Shown piece by piece: positions 28,730 through 36,562 of a stretch of DNA of 51,421 nt (position 1 is its first letter; every line of letters begins with the position of its first letter). The position numbers and the translations under genes are program-made. Under the pieces are notes generated by a model. It saw only the letters and a program-made list of their open reading frames with translations. It did not search any database and was not told the origin of the DNA. This DNA comes from Streptomyces sp. NRRL S-337 (GTDB lineage Bacteria > Actinomycetota > Actinomycetes > Streptomycetales > Streptomycetaceae): the NCBI RefSeq assembly GCF_000720175.1, contig NZ_JOIX01000073.1, positions 1 to 51,421 of the forward strand. Direction: 5' to 3'.

Positions 28730-29602
28730 TCAGACCATACCCGAGCCTGCGCCGGGCGTGGACACCGATTTGACCATGCCGGCCCACCAACCCTCGATGC
28801 GACGGTAGAGCTCAGCGCACTGAAGAACGCGGACCACGAAGCAGCCGCGGTAGTCGTCGCCCACGTTCTTGCGCACCGTTTTGGTGTTGTGCCTCTTGAG
28901 TACCGTCTTGCACAGGTCGGGGACGTCGATGCCCACCAGGTCCGCCCAGTACTGCTCGGCGCCTGCCACATCGGCAGACTCGTGGATCATCACGGAGAAA
29001 CGCAGTCGCTCACGCTCGACGCCGAGCAGCGTCAGCCAGGCCAGGTAGACCTTGATCATGTCTGGGTCGCTGTTGACGAAGATGACCTGTTCTCTGCGCT
29101 GGTACGGCTTGCTCTTGCTCCCCTCCGACCAGTACAGGCCGACACCGATCAGGAACAGTTCCCGCTCGCTGAGTGTGCCGATGTCTTTCGCCGCCTCCGC
29201 CTTCGTCTGCTCGATCGCCCGGTCCCGGGCTTCGCGGTACGGCGCCCACCGCGCCTCCCGCATCTGGTGCATGGCCTCGGGTGACTTCTGGGGCTTGGGC
29301 AAATCCCGCACCCAGAGCGACACCGAGCTCTTGGCCACTCCCAGCTCGCCCACGATCTCGTCGTAGGTGCGCCCCTGCTTGCGCAGCTCGCGTGCCTTCG
29401 CCCGTAGGTCGTCCTTGGCGTTCGGGCGCCTGGTCCAGTCGGGCGGCGGCTCACCTTCCAGGAGGGAGGTCAGGGCGGCGTCGGTCAGGGGGAGGGACAA
29501 CCGGTCGCGGATCTGGCGGCGGCTGAGGCCGGCGCGGCGGAGGGTGAGGGCGTGGTGGCGTAACGCTTCGTAGTCGTACGGGGTCCGTTGGGTGTTCGGC
29601 AT
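28730..29602 (-). CDS. HTH protein with LAGLIDADG-like C-terminal region
   Basis: A 290-residue protein. Residues about 1-110 carry two HTH-like segments (LRRAGLSRRQIRDRLSLPLTDAALTSLL and LRKQGRTYDEIVGELGVAKSSVSLWVRDL). The C-terminal half contains FLIGVGLYWSEGSKSK, IFVNSDPDMIKVYLAWLTLLGV and LRFSVMIHESADVAGAEQYWADLVGI, a pattern that reminds me of LAGLIDADG-type folds (an acidic residue in LYWxEGSK and a helical second half). Endonuclease activity is not established. The start at 29602 was chosen because the long upstream frame is antisense to the kinase gene. It ends 7 bp before tRNA-Gln and is divergent from the kinase. Confidence 0.75.
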   Translation of the reverse strand: MPNTQRTPYDYEALRHHALTLRRAGLSRRQIRDRLSLPLTDAALTSLLEGEPPPDWTRRPNAKDDLRAKARELRKQGRTYDEIVGELGVAKSSVSLWVRDLPKPQKSPEAMHQMREARWAPYREARDRAIEQTKAEAAKDIGTLSERELFLIGVGLYWSEGSKSKPYQRREQVIFVNSDPDMIKVYLAWLTLLGVERERLRFSVMIHESADVAGAEQYWADLVGIDVPDLCKTVLKRHNTKTVRKNVGDDYRGCFVVRVLQCAELYRRIEGWWAGMVKSVSTPGAGSGMV

Positions 29603-29756
29603 GGGAACAGGGTGGCGGGACACGACACGCCAGAGCATCGAAAACGTGGGCGATTCAACAGTTCGAGGGATAACCGAGGGTAAGGCTGGTATCAGGGCGA
29701 GCGGCCGTCCATAACTGGGCGGAGGAACCGGTGGAGGCCCCCGTAGGCTGGTCGGT

Positions 29757-31214
29757 ATGACCGCGACGGGGGCAAGTGAAGGTGTGGGCGCGCGGGGTGC
29801 GCCGATAGGTGGGCCGTGGTGGTGGGGACGGCGGCGCAGCGCCGTTCTGGACGCGTCGCTGGCGGCTGCTTCGACGGTGGAGTGCCTGCTCGAGGGCGTG
29901 AGTTTTGCACATGGGGCGCATCTGCCGGAGCTGCTGGGGGCGCTGCTCGGTGTGCTGGTGGGACCGGTGTTGCTGGTGCGTCGCCGGTGGCCCGTGGTGG
30001 TGGTGCTGGTCTCGATAGCGGTGATGCCTGCGGAGATGGGCGGGCTGCTGAGTGTGGTGGGGCTGTACACGCTCGCCGCGTCGGATGTGCCGCGGCGGAT
30101 CACCGCGTTGCTGGCCGGTATGACGGTGACGGGGACGTTGGTGACGACGTTCCTCAGCATGCGGCAGGACATCGCGTCGCAGCCGGACTTCAATCCGCCG
30201 GTGTGGCTGGTGCCGGTGATGGCGTTGGCGCTGGGTCTGGTGCTGACGGCGCCGCCGGTGTTGTGGGGTTTGTACGTCGGTGCGCGGCGGCGGTTGGTGG
30301 AGAGTCTGCGGGAGCGTGCGGACGGTCTGGAGCGTGAGCTGTCGCTGTTGGCGGACCGGGCCGAGGAGCGGGCGGAGTGGGCCCGTAACGAGGAGCGGAC
30401 GCGGATCGCGCGGGAGATGCACGACGTGGTCGCGCACCGGGTGAGTTTGATGGTGGTGCATGCGGCGGCGCTGCAGGCGGTGGCGTTGAAGGATCCGGAG
30501 AAGGCGTCGAAGAACGCGGCTCTGGTGGGGGACATGGGCCGGCAGGCGCTGACGGAGCTGCGGGAGATGCTCGGGGTGCTGCGGACGGCCGAGGGGTCGG
30601 CGGCGCGGGGTACCGCGGGGGCGGATGTGCCGGAGCGGCTGGCTGCGGTGGCGTCGGGGGTGCGGGCGCGGGAGGCGGCCGAGGGAGATCTGGGCCGGGA
30701 CCGGGACCGGGGCCTGGGTCGGGAGCGGGATCCGGATCGGGGGCGTTCCGTTGGGGAGGCGTCGTCGGCGGAGGGGGATGCGGACGGGCCGTGTCTGGAT
30801 GATCTGGGGGATCTGGTGGGGCAGTCCCGGGCGGCCGGGATGGTGGTGGAGCTGTCGGTGGCCGGTGGTGAGGGGGAGTCGGTCCGTCCGCGTTATGGGG
30901 CGCGGGTGGAGCGTGCGGTGTACCGGGTGGTTCAGGAGGCGTTGACGAACGTCCACAAGCATGCGCCGGGTGCCCGGGCGCGGGTGCGTCTGGCGCATCG
31001 TGAGGGTGAGCTGGCGGTGCAGGTGGAGAACGGTCCGTGTGAGGGCGGGGCGGCGGATGCGGGGCTGCCGAGCGGGGGCAATGGTCTGGTGGGGATGCGG
31101 GAGCGGGTGACGGCCCTGGGTGGGGTCTTCGTCTCGGGTCCGACGGACAGTGGTGGTTTCCGGGTTTCGGCGGTTCTGCCGGCGCCGCGGCCGGCTCCGC
31201 GCGTCGTGGGCTGA
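29757..31214 (+). CDS. NarL-type sensor histidine kinase (orphan)
   Basis: A 485-residue kinase. The N-terminal half holds several membrane helices (about 30-170: LLGALLGVLVGPVLLV, VVVVLVSIAVMPAEM, WLVPVMALALGLVLTAPPVLWGLYVGA). It is followed by a HisKA_3 dimerisation domain (EERTRIAREMHDVVAHRVSLMVVHA, phospho-His in REMHDVVAH) and a HATPase_c domain (N box VQEALTNVHKHAPG, G box GGNGLVGMRERVTALGG). Between them is a charged, Asp/Arg-repetitive insertion of about 65 residues (GRDRDRGLGRERDPDRGRSVGE) not usual for the family. No response regulator gene is adjacent. The ATG at 29757 is plausible, with GGAGG rather far upstream. It is convergent with the SUKH-3 gene. Confidence 0.9.
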   Translation: MTATGASEGVGARGAPIGGPWWWGRRRSAVLDASLAAASTVECLLEGVSFAHGAHLPELLGALLGVLVGPVLLVRRRWPVVVVLVSIAVMPAEMGGLLSVVGLYTLAASDVPRRITALLAGMTVTGTLVTTFLSMRQDIASQPDFNPPVWLVPVMALALGLVLTAPPVLWGLYVGARRRLVESLRERADGLERELSLLADRAEERAEWARNEERTRIAREMHDVVAHRVSLMVVHAAALQAVALKDPEKASKNAALVGDMGRQALTELREMLGVLRTAEGSAARGTAGADVPERLAAVASGVRAREAAEGDLGRDRDRGLGRERDPDRGRSVGEASSAEGDADGPCLDDLGDLVGQSRAAGMVVELSVAGGEGESVRPRYGARVERAVYRVVQEALTNVHKHAPGARARVRLAHREGELAVQVENGPCEGGAADAGLPSGGNGLVGMRERVTALGGVFVSGPTDSGGFRVSAVLPAPRPAPRVVG

Positions 31215-31341
31215 GCCGGGTCGCCGTTTTCCTTCCCCCAGGTTTTCTTTCCCCCAACGGTCCGCCGGGCGGGGCTGGGCTGTACCGGCGGGGGCGTTGT
31301 CGGTCCGTACCGGCGGGGCGTTGTGGGGCCGTGCTTCCGGG

Positions 31342-31926
31342 TCAGTCGGTCCCGTGTGGGGAGAGGCGGCTCGGTCGGGTGCCGAGGACCAGGGTGCCCA
31401 GTGCGGTGTCGATGTCTGCGCCGAGGTACCAGTCGCCGGTGTGGTCGAGGCTGTAGACGCGGCCTTCGGCGTCGATGGCGAGGGTGGCCTGGGGGTGGGT
31501 GCCGTCGTGGGTGGGGAGTTCCTCGCGGCCGAGGGGGGCGACGTCGGTGGCGAGGGCGCGGCCGAGGTCGCCGAGGGTGCGGGCGAGGTGGAGGCCGTGC
31601 AGGGGGTCGATGACGAAGGGGGTGGGGGCGATGTGGCGGCCGGGTCCGGGGCCGGTGATGCGCAGGCCGCCGAATTCGGCCCAGGCTTCGACGGCGGCGG
31701 GGAAGACGGTGTGGCGGTGGCCGGCGGGGGAGGTGTGGGCGCGGAGGGTGTCGGCCCAGTGTTCGGCCTGCTTTATGTCCCAGCGGCCGGGTTGCCAGCC
31801 GGCTTCCTGGAGGGCGACGTCGACGGCGGGCGGGAAGCGGGTGGAGTCGGTGCGGCCGGGTCCGGGGGTGTGGCCGGGGGTCCGGTCGTGGGTGGCGTCG
31901 CGGGGTCCGGGGGTGGTGGGCGGCAT
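31342..31926 (-). CDS. SUKH-3 family immunity-type protein
   Basis: A 194-residue protein whose middle and end fit the SUKH-3 family: FPPAVDVALQEAGWQPGRWDIKQAEHW, VFPAAVEAWAEFGGLRI, and LAIDAEGRVYSLDHTGDWYLGADIDTALGTLVLG. The first 30 residues are Pro/Thr-rich and probably disordered. SUKH proteins are immunity proteins of polymorphic toxin systems, and SUKH-3 members often sit beside YwqJ-type deaminases, as here: the deaminase gene ends 8 bp upstream on the same strand. Function as an antitoxin for that neighbour is inferred from family and context. No signal peptide is visible. Confidence 0.85.
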   Translation of the reverse strand: MPPTTPGPRDATHDRTPGHTPGPGRTDSTRFPPAVDVALQEAGWQPGRWDIKQAEHWADTLRAHTSPAGHRHTVFPAAVEAWAEFGGLRITGPGPGRHIAPTPFVIDPLHGLHLARTLGDLGRALATDVAPLGREELPTHDGTHPQATLAIDAEGRVYSLDHTGDWYLGADIDTALGTLVLGTRPSRLSPHGTD

Positions 31927-31934
31927 GGTGGCGG

Positions 31935-32459
31935 TCAGCTCCCTGTGGGCGTCGCGCCGATCGGCATGACGCCGAAGTGGGCGAGGAGGGCGTCGCAGGA
32001 GCGGCAGGGTGGGGCGTAGCTGCCGTGCTGGGGGTCGCCGTCCTCGCGGATGTGGCGTGCGGTGATCTTGGAGTGTTTCAGGGAGCGGCGGGCTTCGCCG
32101 TTGGTGAGGGGTTTGCGGGAGGCGCGTTTGCCGCGGTTGGTCTCGACGGCGGTGAGGTGGCGGGAGAGCAGGACGGCTTCTGGGCAGCGTCCGGTGAAGC
32201 GTTCGCGTTGTGCGGTGGGGAGGGTGTCGAGGAAGTCCTGGACGAGGGGGTGGAGCGGCGGGGGTTGTTCGGCCTTGCTGGCGGTGCAGGTGAGGGTGTG
32301 GCCGCGTACGGACAGGGCGGCGCCGATGGTGGGGAGGATGCCGTCGCGGCGGTGGTGGAGCGTGGGCGGGCGGTGGGTGTCGGCGGTTCCGCTCCAGCCG
32401 ATGCGAGGGTCGCCGGTGCCGGTGCCGGTGCCGGTGCTGTGGCGTGTGGTGGTGCTCAT
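31935..32459 (-). CDS. YwqJ-type putative deaminase, stand-alone
   Basis: A 174-residue protein with the deaminase-fold zinc motifs of the YwqJ family: CPE at 92-94 (GRCPEAVLLSRHL) and PCRSC at 151-155 (APPCRSCDALLAHFGV). Positively charged helices lie between them (RGKRASRKPLTNGEARRSLKHSKITARHI). YwqJ-like domains are normally C-terminal toxin modules of large secreted proteins; here the domain stands alone with only a 50-residue Thr/Gly-rich N-terminus and no secretion signal. The start at 32459 (MSTTTRHSTG) was chosen over a TTG at 32483. It is coupled to the SUKH-3 gene downstream and divergent from two toxin-immunity fusion genes. The nucleic-acid or nucleotide substrate is unknown. Confidence 0.85.
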   Translation of the reverse strand: MSTTTRHSTGTGTGTGDPRIGWSGTADTHRPPTLHHRRDGILPTIGAALSVRGHTLTCTASKAEQPPPLHPLVQDFLDTLPTAQRERFTGRCPEAVLLSRHLTAVETNRGKRASRKPLTNGEARRSLKHSKITARHIREDGDPQHGSYAPPCRSCDALLAHFGVMPIGATPTGS

Positions 32460-32832
32460 CCGTGGTGCTTTCCCTCCCTGCAAACCCCCCGGTTGCGGGG
32501 GTCAGCCTGCCAAATGTGCTGGGTGTTCCGGTAGTCGGACGGCCTGTCGCGGTGATCACGGGGGGCTGATGGGGTGTCGGCCGGGGGTCAACGGGGCTGG
32601 TGGGCGGGGTGGTGTGCGGGGTTCGGGGGTGGTGGGCCGGCGGGTGACGCCGGTGTGTCGCGGGGCTGACGGGTGGGGGCGCGCGGGCGGAAGAGGGGGT
32701 TCCGCCGGGTGGGAGGCGGCTCGTCGCCGGGCCGGGGGGGTGGCGCTGACGTGCGGGGCGGGGGCGGCGGAGGGTGTTGCGGTACGGCATAGGCTGTGCC
32801 CCAAAGCCAGCTTCAGCCAGGGGGCAACCGCG
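32460..32832. other. 373-bp divergent region of the toxin/immunity cluster
   Basis: This contains the promoters of both arms of the cluster. A short hairpin ACCCCC/GGGGGT lies at 32484-32502 near the deaminase start. The rest of the plus strand is unusually G-rich (runs of G with few C), with no stop-free frame that looks coding and no recognisable operator. Confidence 0.35.
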
Positions 32833-33840
32833 ATGACGACAGGTCGGCCAGGGCTGGGGGTTCCACCCGGCCCCCAGGCGGCGGGACATGCCGCGCCACC
32901 GAATGCGGCCTATGCCGGACAGGTCGTGCATTTTCCGGATCCGGTGCGTGCCGCGCGGTATCCGGCGGGGGTGCGGATGGACGGGCGGGGCTTCCCGGAT
33001 TTCACGCCGTACGCCCGGGCCGCGGCGGAGATCGCCGAGCCGCCGGAGGGTTTCGGGGTCGACGAGCTGAGGCTGACGGACTATGTGTCGGCGAACGCGG
33101 CGCTGCATGCGCAGGGGCACGAGCTGTGGATAGATGTGCCGTCGGTGGCCACGCCGCACGGCTGGACCTGGCATCACGTGGCCGGTACGCGGCGGATGGA
33201 GCTGGTCCCGGTCGAGGTGAAGGCGTTGTTGCGGCATCACGGTGGGCTGGCGACGGCGCCGGTGGCGCACGACAAGCGCGGGACGCGGCCGTTGCAGGAG
33301 ACCCGGCCGGCGCACTTCGGGTTGCCGCACCGTGATCTGTCGGTGGGTGAGGAGCAGGTGGTCCAGGCCGAGGAGGCGCTGGGGTACCGGCTGCCGGGTG
33401 CGTACCGGTCATTCGTGAAGGCGGCGGGCGGGTGCGCGCCGGTGGGTGCGGCGCTGGACGCGGAGTTGGGGCTGCTGGTGGACCAGCCGTTCTTCACGGT
33501 GCGGGACGACGCGGCGGTCAACGACCTGGTGTACGTGAACAAGTGCCTGCGGGACCACTTCACCAAGGACTATCTGGGGGTGGCGTTCGCGCAGGGTGGT
33601 GTGATCGCGGTGAAGGTGCGCGGTGAGGGGCGGGGTTCGGTGTGGTTCTGCCCGTACGACGATGCGCGGGACCGGGACGGCTGGACGGTGCAGGAGCGGG
33701 TGGAGCGGCTGTTGTTGCCGTGTGGGGCGGATTTCGACGATTTTCTGCAGCGGCTGGCGGGTAATCCGCCGGAGCTGGAGGCGGTGGCGAACCTGATGGT
33801 GGACGGCGGTTTCGCGCAGGCCGTCGCGGTGGGGGGCTGA
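32833..33840 (+). CDS. HNH/EndoVII-type nuclease domain fused to SMI1/KNR4 (SUKH-1) domain
   Basis: A 335-residue two-domain protein. Residues about 30-140 match the WHH group of HNH/EndoVII toxin nucleases: FPDFTPYARAAAEI, LTDYVSANAALHAQGH, and the core GWTWHHVAGTRRMELVPVEV (W113-H114-H115) with a second His pair H135-H136 before GG. Residues about 168-312 are an SMI1/KNR4 domain (LSVGEEQVVQAEEALGYRLPGAYRSFVKAAGG, YLGVAFAQGGVIAVKVRG, CGADFDDFLQRL). The nuclease is normally a toxin and the SUKH domain its neutralising partner; here they are on one chain. The start is the ATG at 32833. It is followed by the 882-residue mosaic after 5 bp. No export signal. Confidence 0.88.
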   Translation: MTTGRPGLGVPPGPQAAGHAAPPNAAYAGQVVHFPDPVRAARYPAGVRMDGRGFPDFTPYARAAAEIAEPPEGFGVDELRLTDYVSANAALHAQGHELWIDVPSVATPHGWTWHHVAGTRRMELVPVEVKALLRHHGGLATAPVAHDKRGTRPLQETRPAHFGLPHRDLSVGEEQVVQAEEALGYRLPGAYRSFVKAAGGCAPVGAALDAELGLLVDQPFFTVRDDAAVNDLVYVNKCLRDHFTKDYLGVAFAQGGVIAVKVRGEGRGSVWFCPYDDARDRDGWTVQERVERLLLPCGADFDDFLQRLAGNPPELEAVANLMVDGGFAQAVAVGG

Positions 33841-33845
33841 TCGCG

Positions 33846-36494
33846 GTGGTGACGTTCGCGCAGGCGCAGGAGCGCGCCGAGCGGTGGGTGAACGGCGAGG
33901 TGCCGGCCGAGCTGCACCGTGAGGTGCGGGTGCGGGAGTTCGATCTGGGCTTCGTGGCCTGGGCGGAGGACCGTGAGGGCGGTGCGGCGGCGGAGGGCGG
34001 CCGGGCCCGGATGGTGATCGCGCGGGACAGCGGGGAGACCACGCTGTGGCCGGGGTTGCCGGTGGGCGAGGTGATCCGTCGTTACGAGGAGGAGTACGGC
34101 TCGCCGGTGGACGGCGGGTACGGCGCTGCCGAGCCGCCGCCGCAGCGGATCGATCTGGAGGCCACGTCGTTCCTGCTGACGCCGCCGGAGTGGCTGCAGG
34201 AGGCGGCGGACGCGATCGGCATCCCGGACCGGAGCGGCGGTGCGGCGGCGGCCGGTGGCGCGGGGAGTGCGGGGGAGGGGGCCGGTGCGGGTTCCGGCCC
34301 GGCTGTCCCGTCGGTGCCGCAACAGGCCGCCGCGCCGCAGCAGTCGGCGATGCCCGCGCCCGCTCCTGCCCCCGCTGCGGGTGCTGCCGACGACACCCCG
34401 TGGGCGGCGGCGGACACGACGCATTCCGACGCGGGGGCCGGGGACCGTTCGGTGGGTCTGCCCGCGACGGTCTTCGCGCCGCCGCTGGCCGGTTGCGACG
34501 AGGAGGACGCCCCGGTGGCGCCGCGGGCGCGGCCGGACGCCAAGACCGAACTGCTGCAGGGCGGCAGCCAGTTGCCGCGTACTCAGGTCGCGCCCGCGCT
34601 GGACCTGCCGTCCGGCCAGGCCGGCGGTCCGGGTGGGGCGTCGCTGCCGCCGATGCCGTCCGCGCCGCCGGCCGTTCCGGGGCTGCCGGATCTGCCGCCG
34701 CCGTCGGGGTCGCCGGTCGCGGACGTCCCGCCGCCGCCCGGTGTCGCCGGGCCGGGTGCTCCCGGCCCCGCCACGCCCCCGCCCGCCCCGCAGAGCGCAA
34801 AAGCCCCGGCCGCGGGTGCGGGAGGGGCCGCCGCGGGTGCGTCCGGGGGGCCGGCCGGTGGTTATGTGCCGACGCAGCTGGTTTCGCAGCTGGATGCGGA
34901 CGGTCTCGATCTGAGCGCGGTGGACGGTCCGGGCGGCGGCGACGGGCCCGGTGGCGGTGACGCGGGTGGTTCCGGCGGTACGGGTGCGCCGGGTGCCGGC
35001 GGTCCCGGTGGTGGGGTGCACGCCGCGGCGACGATGCTCGCCGACGGGGCGTCGCTGCAGGATCTCGTGGGTGCCGGTGGTCCGGGGAGTGCGGGTGCGG
35101 GGCCGGGTGTGCCGCCGCCGCCCGCGCCTCCGGGCGTACCCGGTGCGCCGAAGCCGCCCGGCCCGCCGGGGCGGCCCGGTCAGGGTGCGCACGGCGGTCA
35201 GGGCAGCCAGGGTGCGCCGGGCGGTCCGCCGCCGCCCCCGCCGGTGCCCGCCACGGGTGGTGGCCCCGGTGGTGGGGTGCACGCCGCGGCGACGATGCTG
35301 GCCAGTGGCGCGGCACTGTCCGGTGGCCCGGGTGCGCCCGGTATGCCGCCGGCCGCAGGCCCCGGTGTGCCGCCGCCCGGTGTGCCGGGTCCGCCGCAGG
35401 GGGGACAGCCCGGCCCGCAGCCCGCCCCGCCCGGCCCGCCGCCCGGTGTGCCGGGCCCCGGCGGTGCGGCTCCCGGTGCGTACGGCTATCCGCCGGCGCC
35501 CGGTGGTCAGCCGACGGTCGGTCCGGGCTACATGGCGGTGCTGAGCTATCGCGCCCCGGACGGTTCGGAGCAGAAGATCGTGCGCCGTTCGGCGCCGGGT
35601 ACGCCGCATCCGGAGTGGCAGCTGCTGCACGAGCTGCGCGGGATGAACGTCCCGCCGCAGCAGGTGCTGGAGCTGCACACCGAGCTGGAGAGCTGTGATC
35701 TGCCGGGCGGCTACTGCGCGCGGATGATCCGGGACAACTGGCCGCAGGTGCGGATCAGCCACACCGCCGCGTACGGCCGGGACCACGCCTCGCGTCAGCA
35801 GGGCGTGCGGCACCTCGTCGAGCACCAGGGCGAGTTGCACCAGGTCGCGGACGGTCCGGCGCGGCCGGCGCCGGTGCGGGTGCCGTTGCCGCATCCGTCG
35901 CAGGTGCAGCCGGTTCCGCCGGTTCCGCCGCAGGTGATCGGGCAGGAGCTGGAGCAGTCCTTCGGGCCGCAGGGGATCTTCCGGTTCGACCAGCGGGCGG
36001 TCTCCCGGCACGGTGTGCCGGACGTGGTGGCGCAGATGCTGGTGTGGGCCGGGCTGCCGGTGGACTTCGGGCCGTTCTTCTGGGCGCAGGCGCAGCCGGG
36101 CCGTCCGGTGCCGACGCTGGCGGAGCTGGCGGCGGAGCGCGGGGTGCAGCCGGCGTCGGACGCCGGGTCGTACCTGGTGATGGGCAACGACTTCGGGCGT
36201 CAGCTGTGTGTCCAGTACGGGACCGCGAACATCGTGGCGGTGCCGGTGGAGGCCGGTCCGGGCGGTCAGCCGGCCGCGCCGCAGTTCGTGAATTCCGGGC
36301 TGCCGGAGTTCGTGCGGTGTCTGGCGATGCTGGGCCGGATGTGGCGGCTGCGGTACGGGCTCACGCCGGAGCAGGCGGGCCGCTGGACGGTGGACTTCCA
36401 GGCGCAGCTGGTGGCGCTGGATCCGCCGGCGCTCGGTTCGCCGGAGACCTGGTGGTCGGTGCTGCTGGAGCAGATGTGGGACGGCCTGCTGTGA
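33846..36494 (+). CDS. Imm35-like / proline-rich / deaminase / SUKH-4 mosaic protein
   Basis: 882 residues. Residues 1-85 (FAQAQERAERWVNG, REFDLGFVAWAED, VIARDSGETTLWPGLPVGEVIRRYEE) match the YrhB/Imm35 immunity family. About 115-560 is Pro/Gly/Ala-rich and disordered, with two copies of GGGVHAAATMLA. About 562-660 looks like a nucleic-acid/nucleotide deaminase of toxin systems: HPE at 588-590 and C617/C624 in ELESCDLPGGYC, then ISHTAAYG. About 690-882 is a SUKH-4-type domain (FRFDQRAVSRHGVPDVV, YLVMGNDFGRQLCVQYGTANIVAVP, FVNSGLPEFVRCLAML). The start is GTG-GTG at 33846, and the SMI1-fusion gene ends 5 bp upstream. Deaminase identity rests on motif spacing only. A cytosolic location is likely, as no signal or membrane segment is present. 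Confidence 0.85.
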   Translation: MVTFAQAQERAERWVNGEVPAELHREVRVREFDLGFVAWAEDREGGAAAEGGRARMVIARDSGETTLWPGLPVGEVIRRYEEEYGSPVDGGYGAAEPPPQRIDLEATSFLLTPPEWLQEAADAIGIPDRSGGAAAAGGAGSAGEGAGAGSGPAVPSVPQQAAAPQQSAMPAPAPAPAAGAADDTPWAAADTTHSDAGAGDRSVGLPATVFAPPLAGCDEEDAPVAPRARPDAKTELLQGGSQLPRTQVAPALDLPSGQAGGPGGASLPPMPSAPPAVPGLPDLPPPSGSPVADVPPPPGVAGPGAPGPATPPPAPQSAKAPAAGAGGAAAGASGGPAGGYVPTQLVSQLDADGLDLSAVDGPGGGDGPGGGDAGGSGGTGAPGAGGPGGGVHAAATMLADGASLQDLVGAGGPGSAGAGPGVPPPPAPPGVPGAPKPPGPPGRPGQGAHGGQGSQGAPGGPPPPPPVPATGGGPGGGVHAAATMLASGAALSGGPGAPGMPPAAGPGVPPPGVPGPPQGGQPGPQPAPPGPPPGVPGPGGAAPGAYGYPPAPGGQPTVGPGYMAVLSYRAPDGSEQKIVRRSAPGTPHPEWQLLHELRGMNVPPQQVLELHTELESCDLPGGYCARMIRDNWPQVRISHTAAYGRDHASRQQGVRHLVEHQGELHQVADGPARPAPVRVPLPHPSQVQPVPPVPPQVIGQELEQSFGPQGIFRFDQRAVSRHGVPDVVAQMLVWAGLPVDFGPFFWAQAQPGRPVPTLAELAAERGVQPASDAGSYLVMGNDFGRQLCVQYGTANIVAVPVEAGPGGQPAAPQFVNSGLPEFVRCLAMLGRMWRLRYGLTPEQAGRWTVDFQAQLVALDPPALGSPETWWSVLLEQMWDGLL
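35003..35303 (+). repeat. Internal direct repeats in the proline-rich region
   Basis: Two nearly identical stretches of about 40 bp, at about 35003-35043 and about 35264-35304, encode PGGGVHAAATMLA. They differ by only a base or so although the surrounding Pro/Gly sequence has diverged. This points to recent duplication or gene conversion within the linker. Confidence 0.7.
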
Positions 36495-36562
36495 GGGGTG
36501 CTCTCCGCTAGGGCGGGGGCGCTCGACCTGCGGGGCGGGCCGGGCGCCCTGACCATGCCTGT

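Noticed and set aside
28650..29602. tRNA-Gln as an integration site of a mobile element
   Set aside because: I saw no integrase and no obvious partial repeat of the tRNA 3-prime end nearby, and the neighbouring gene is on the 5-prime side of the tRNA.
34240..35540. Short repeats in the proline-rich gene as a CRISPR-like array
   Set aside because: The repeats are in-frame Pro/Gly codon repeats without regular spacers.
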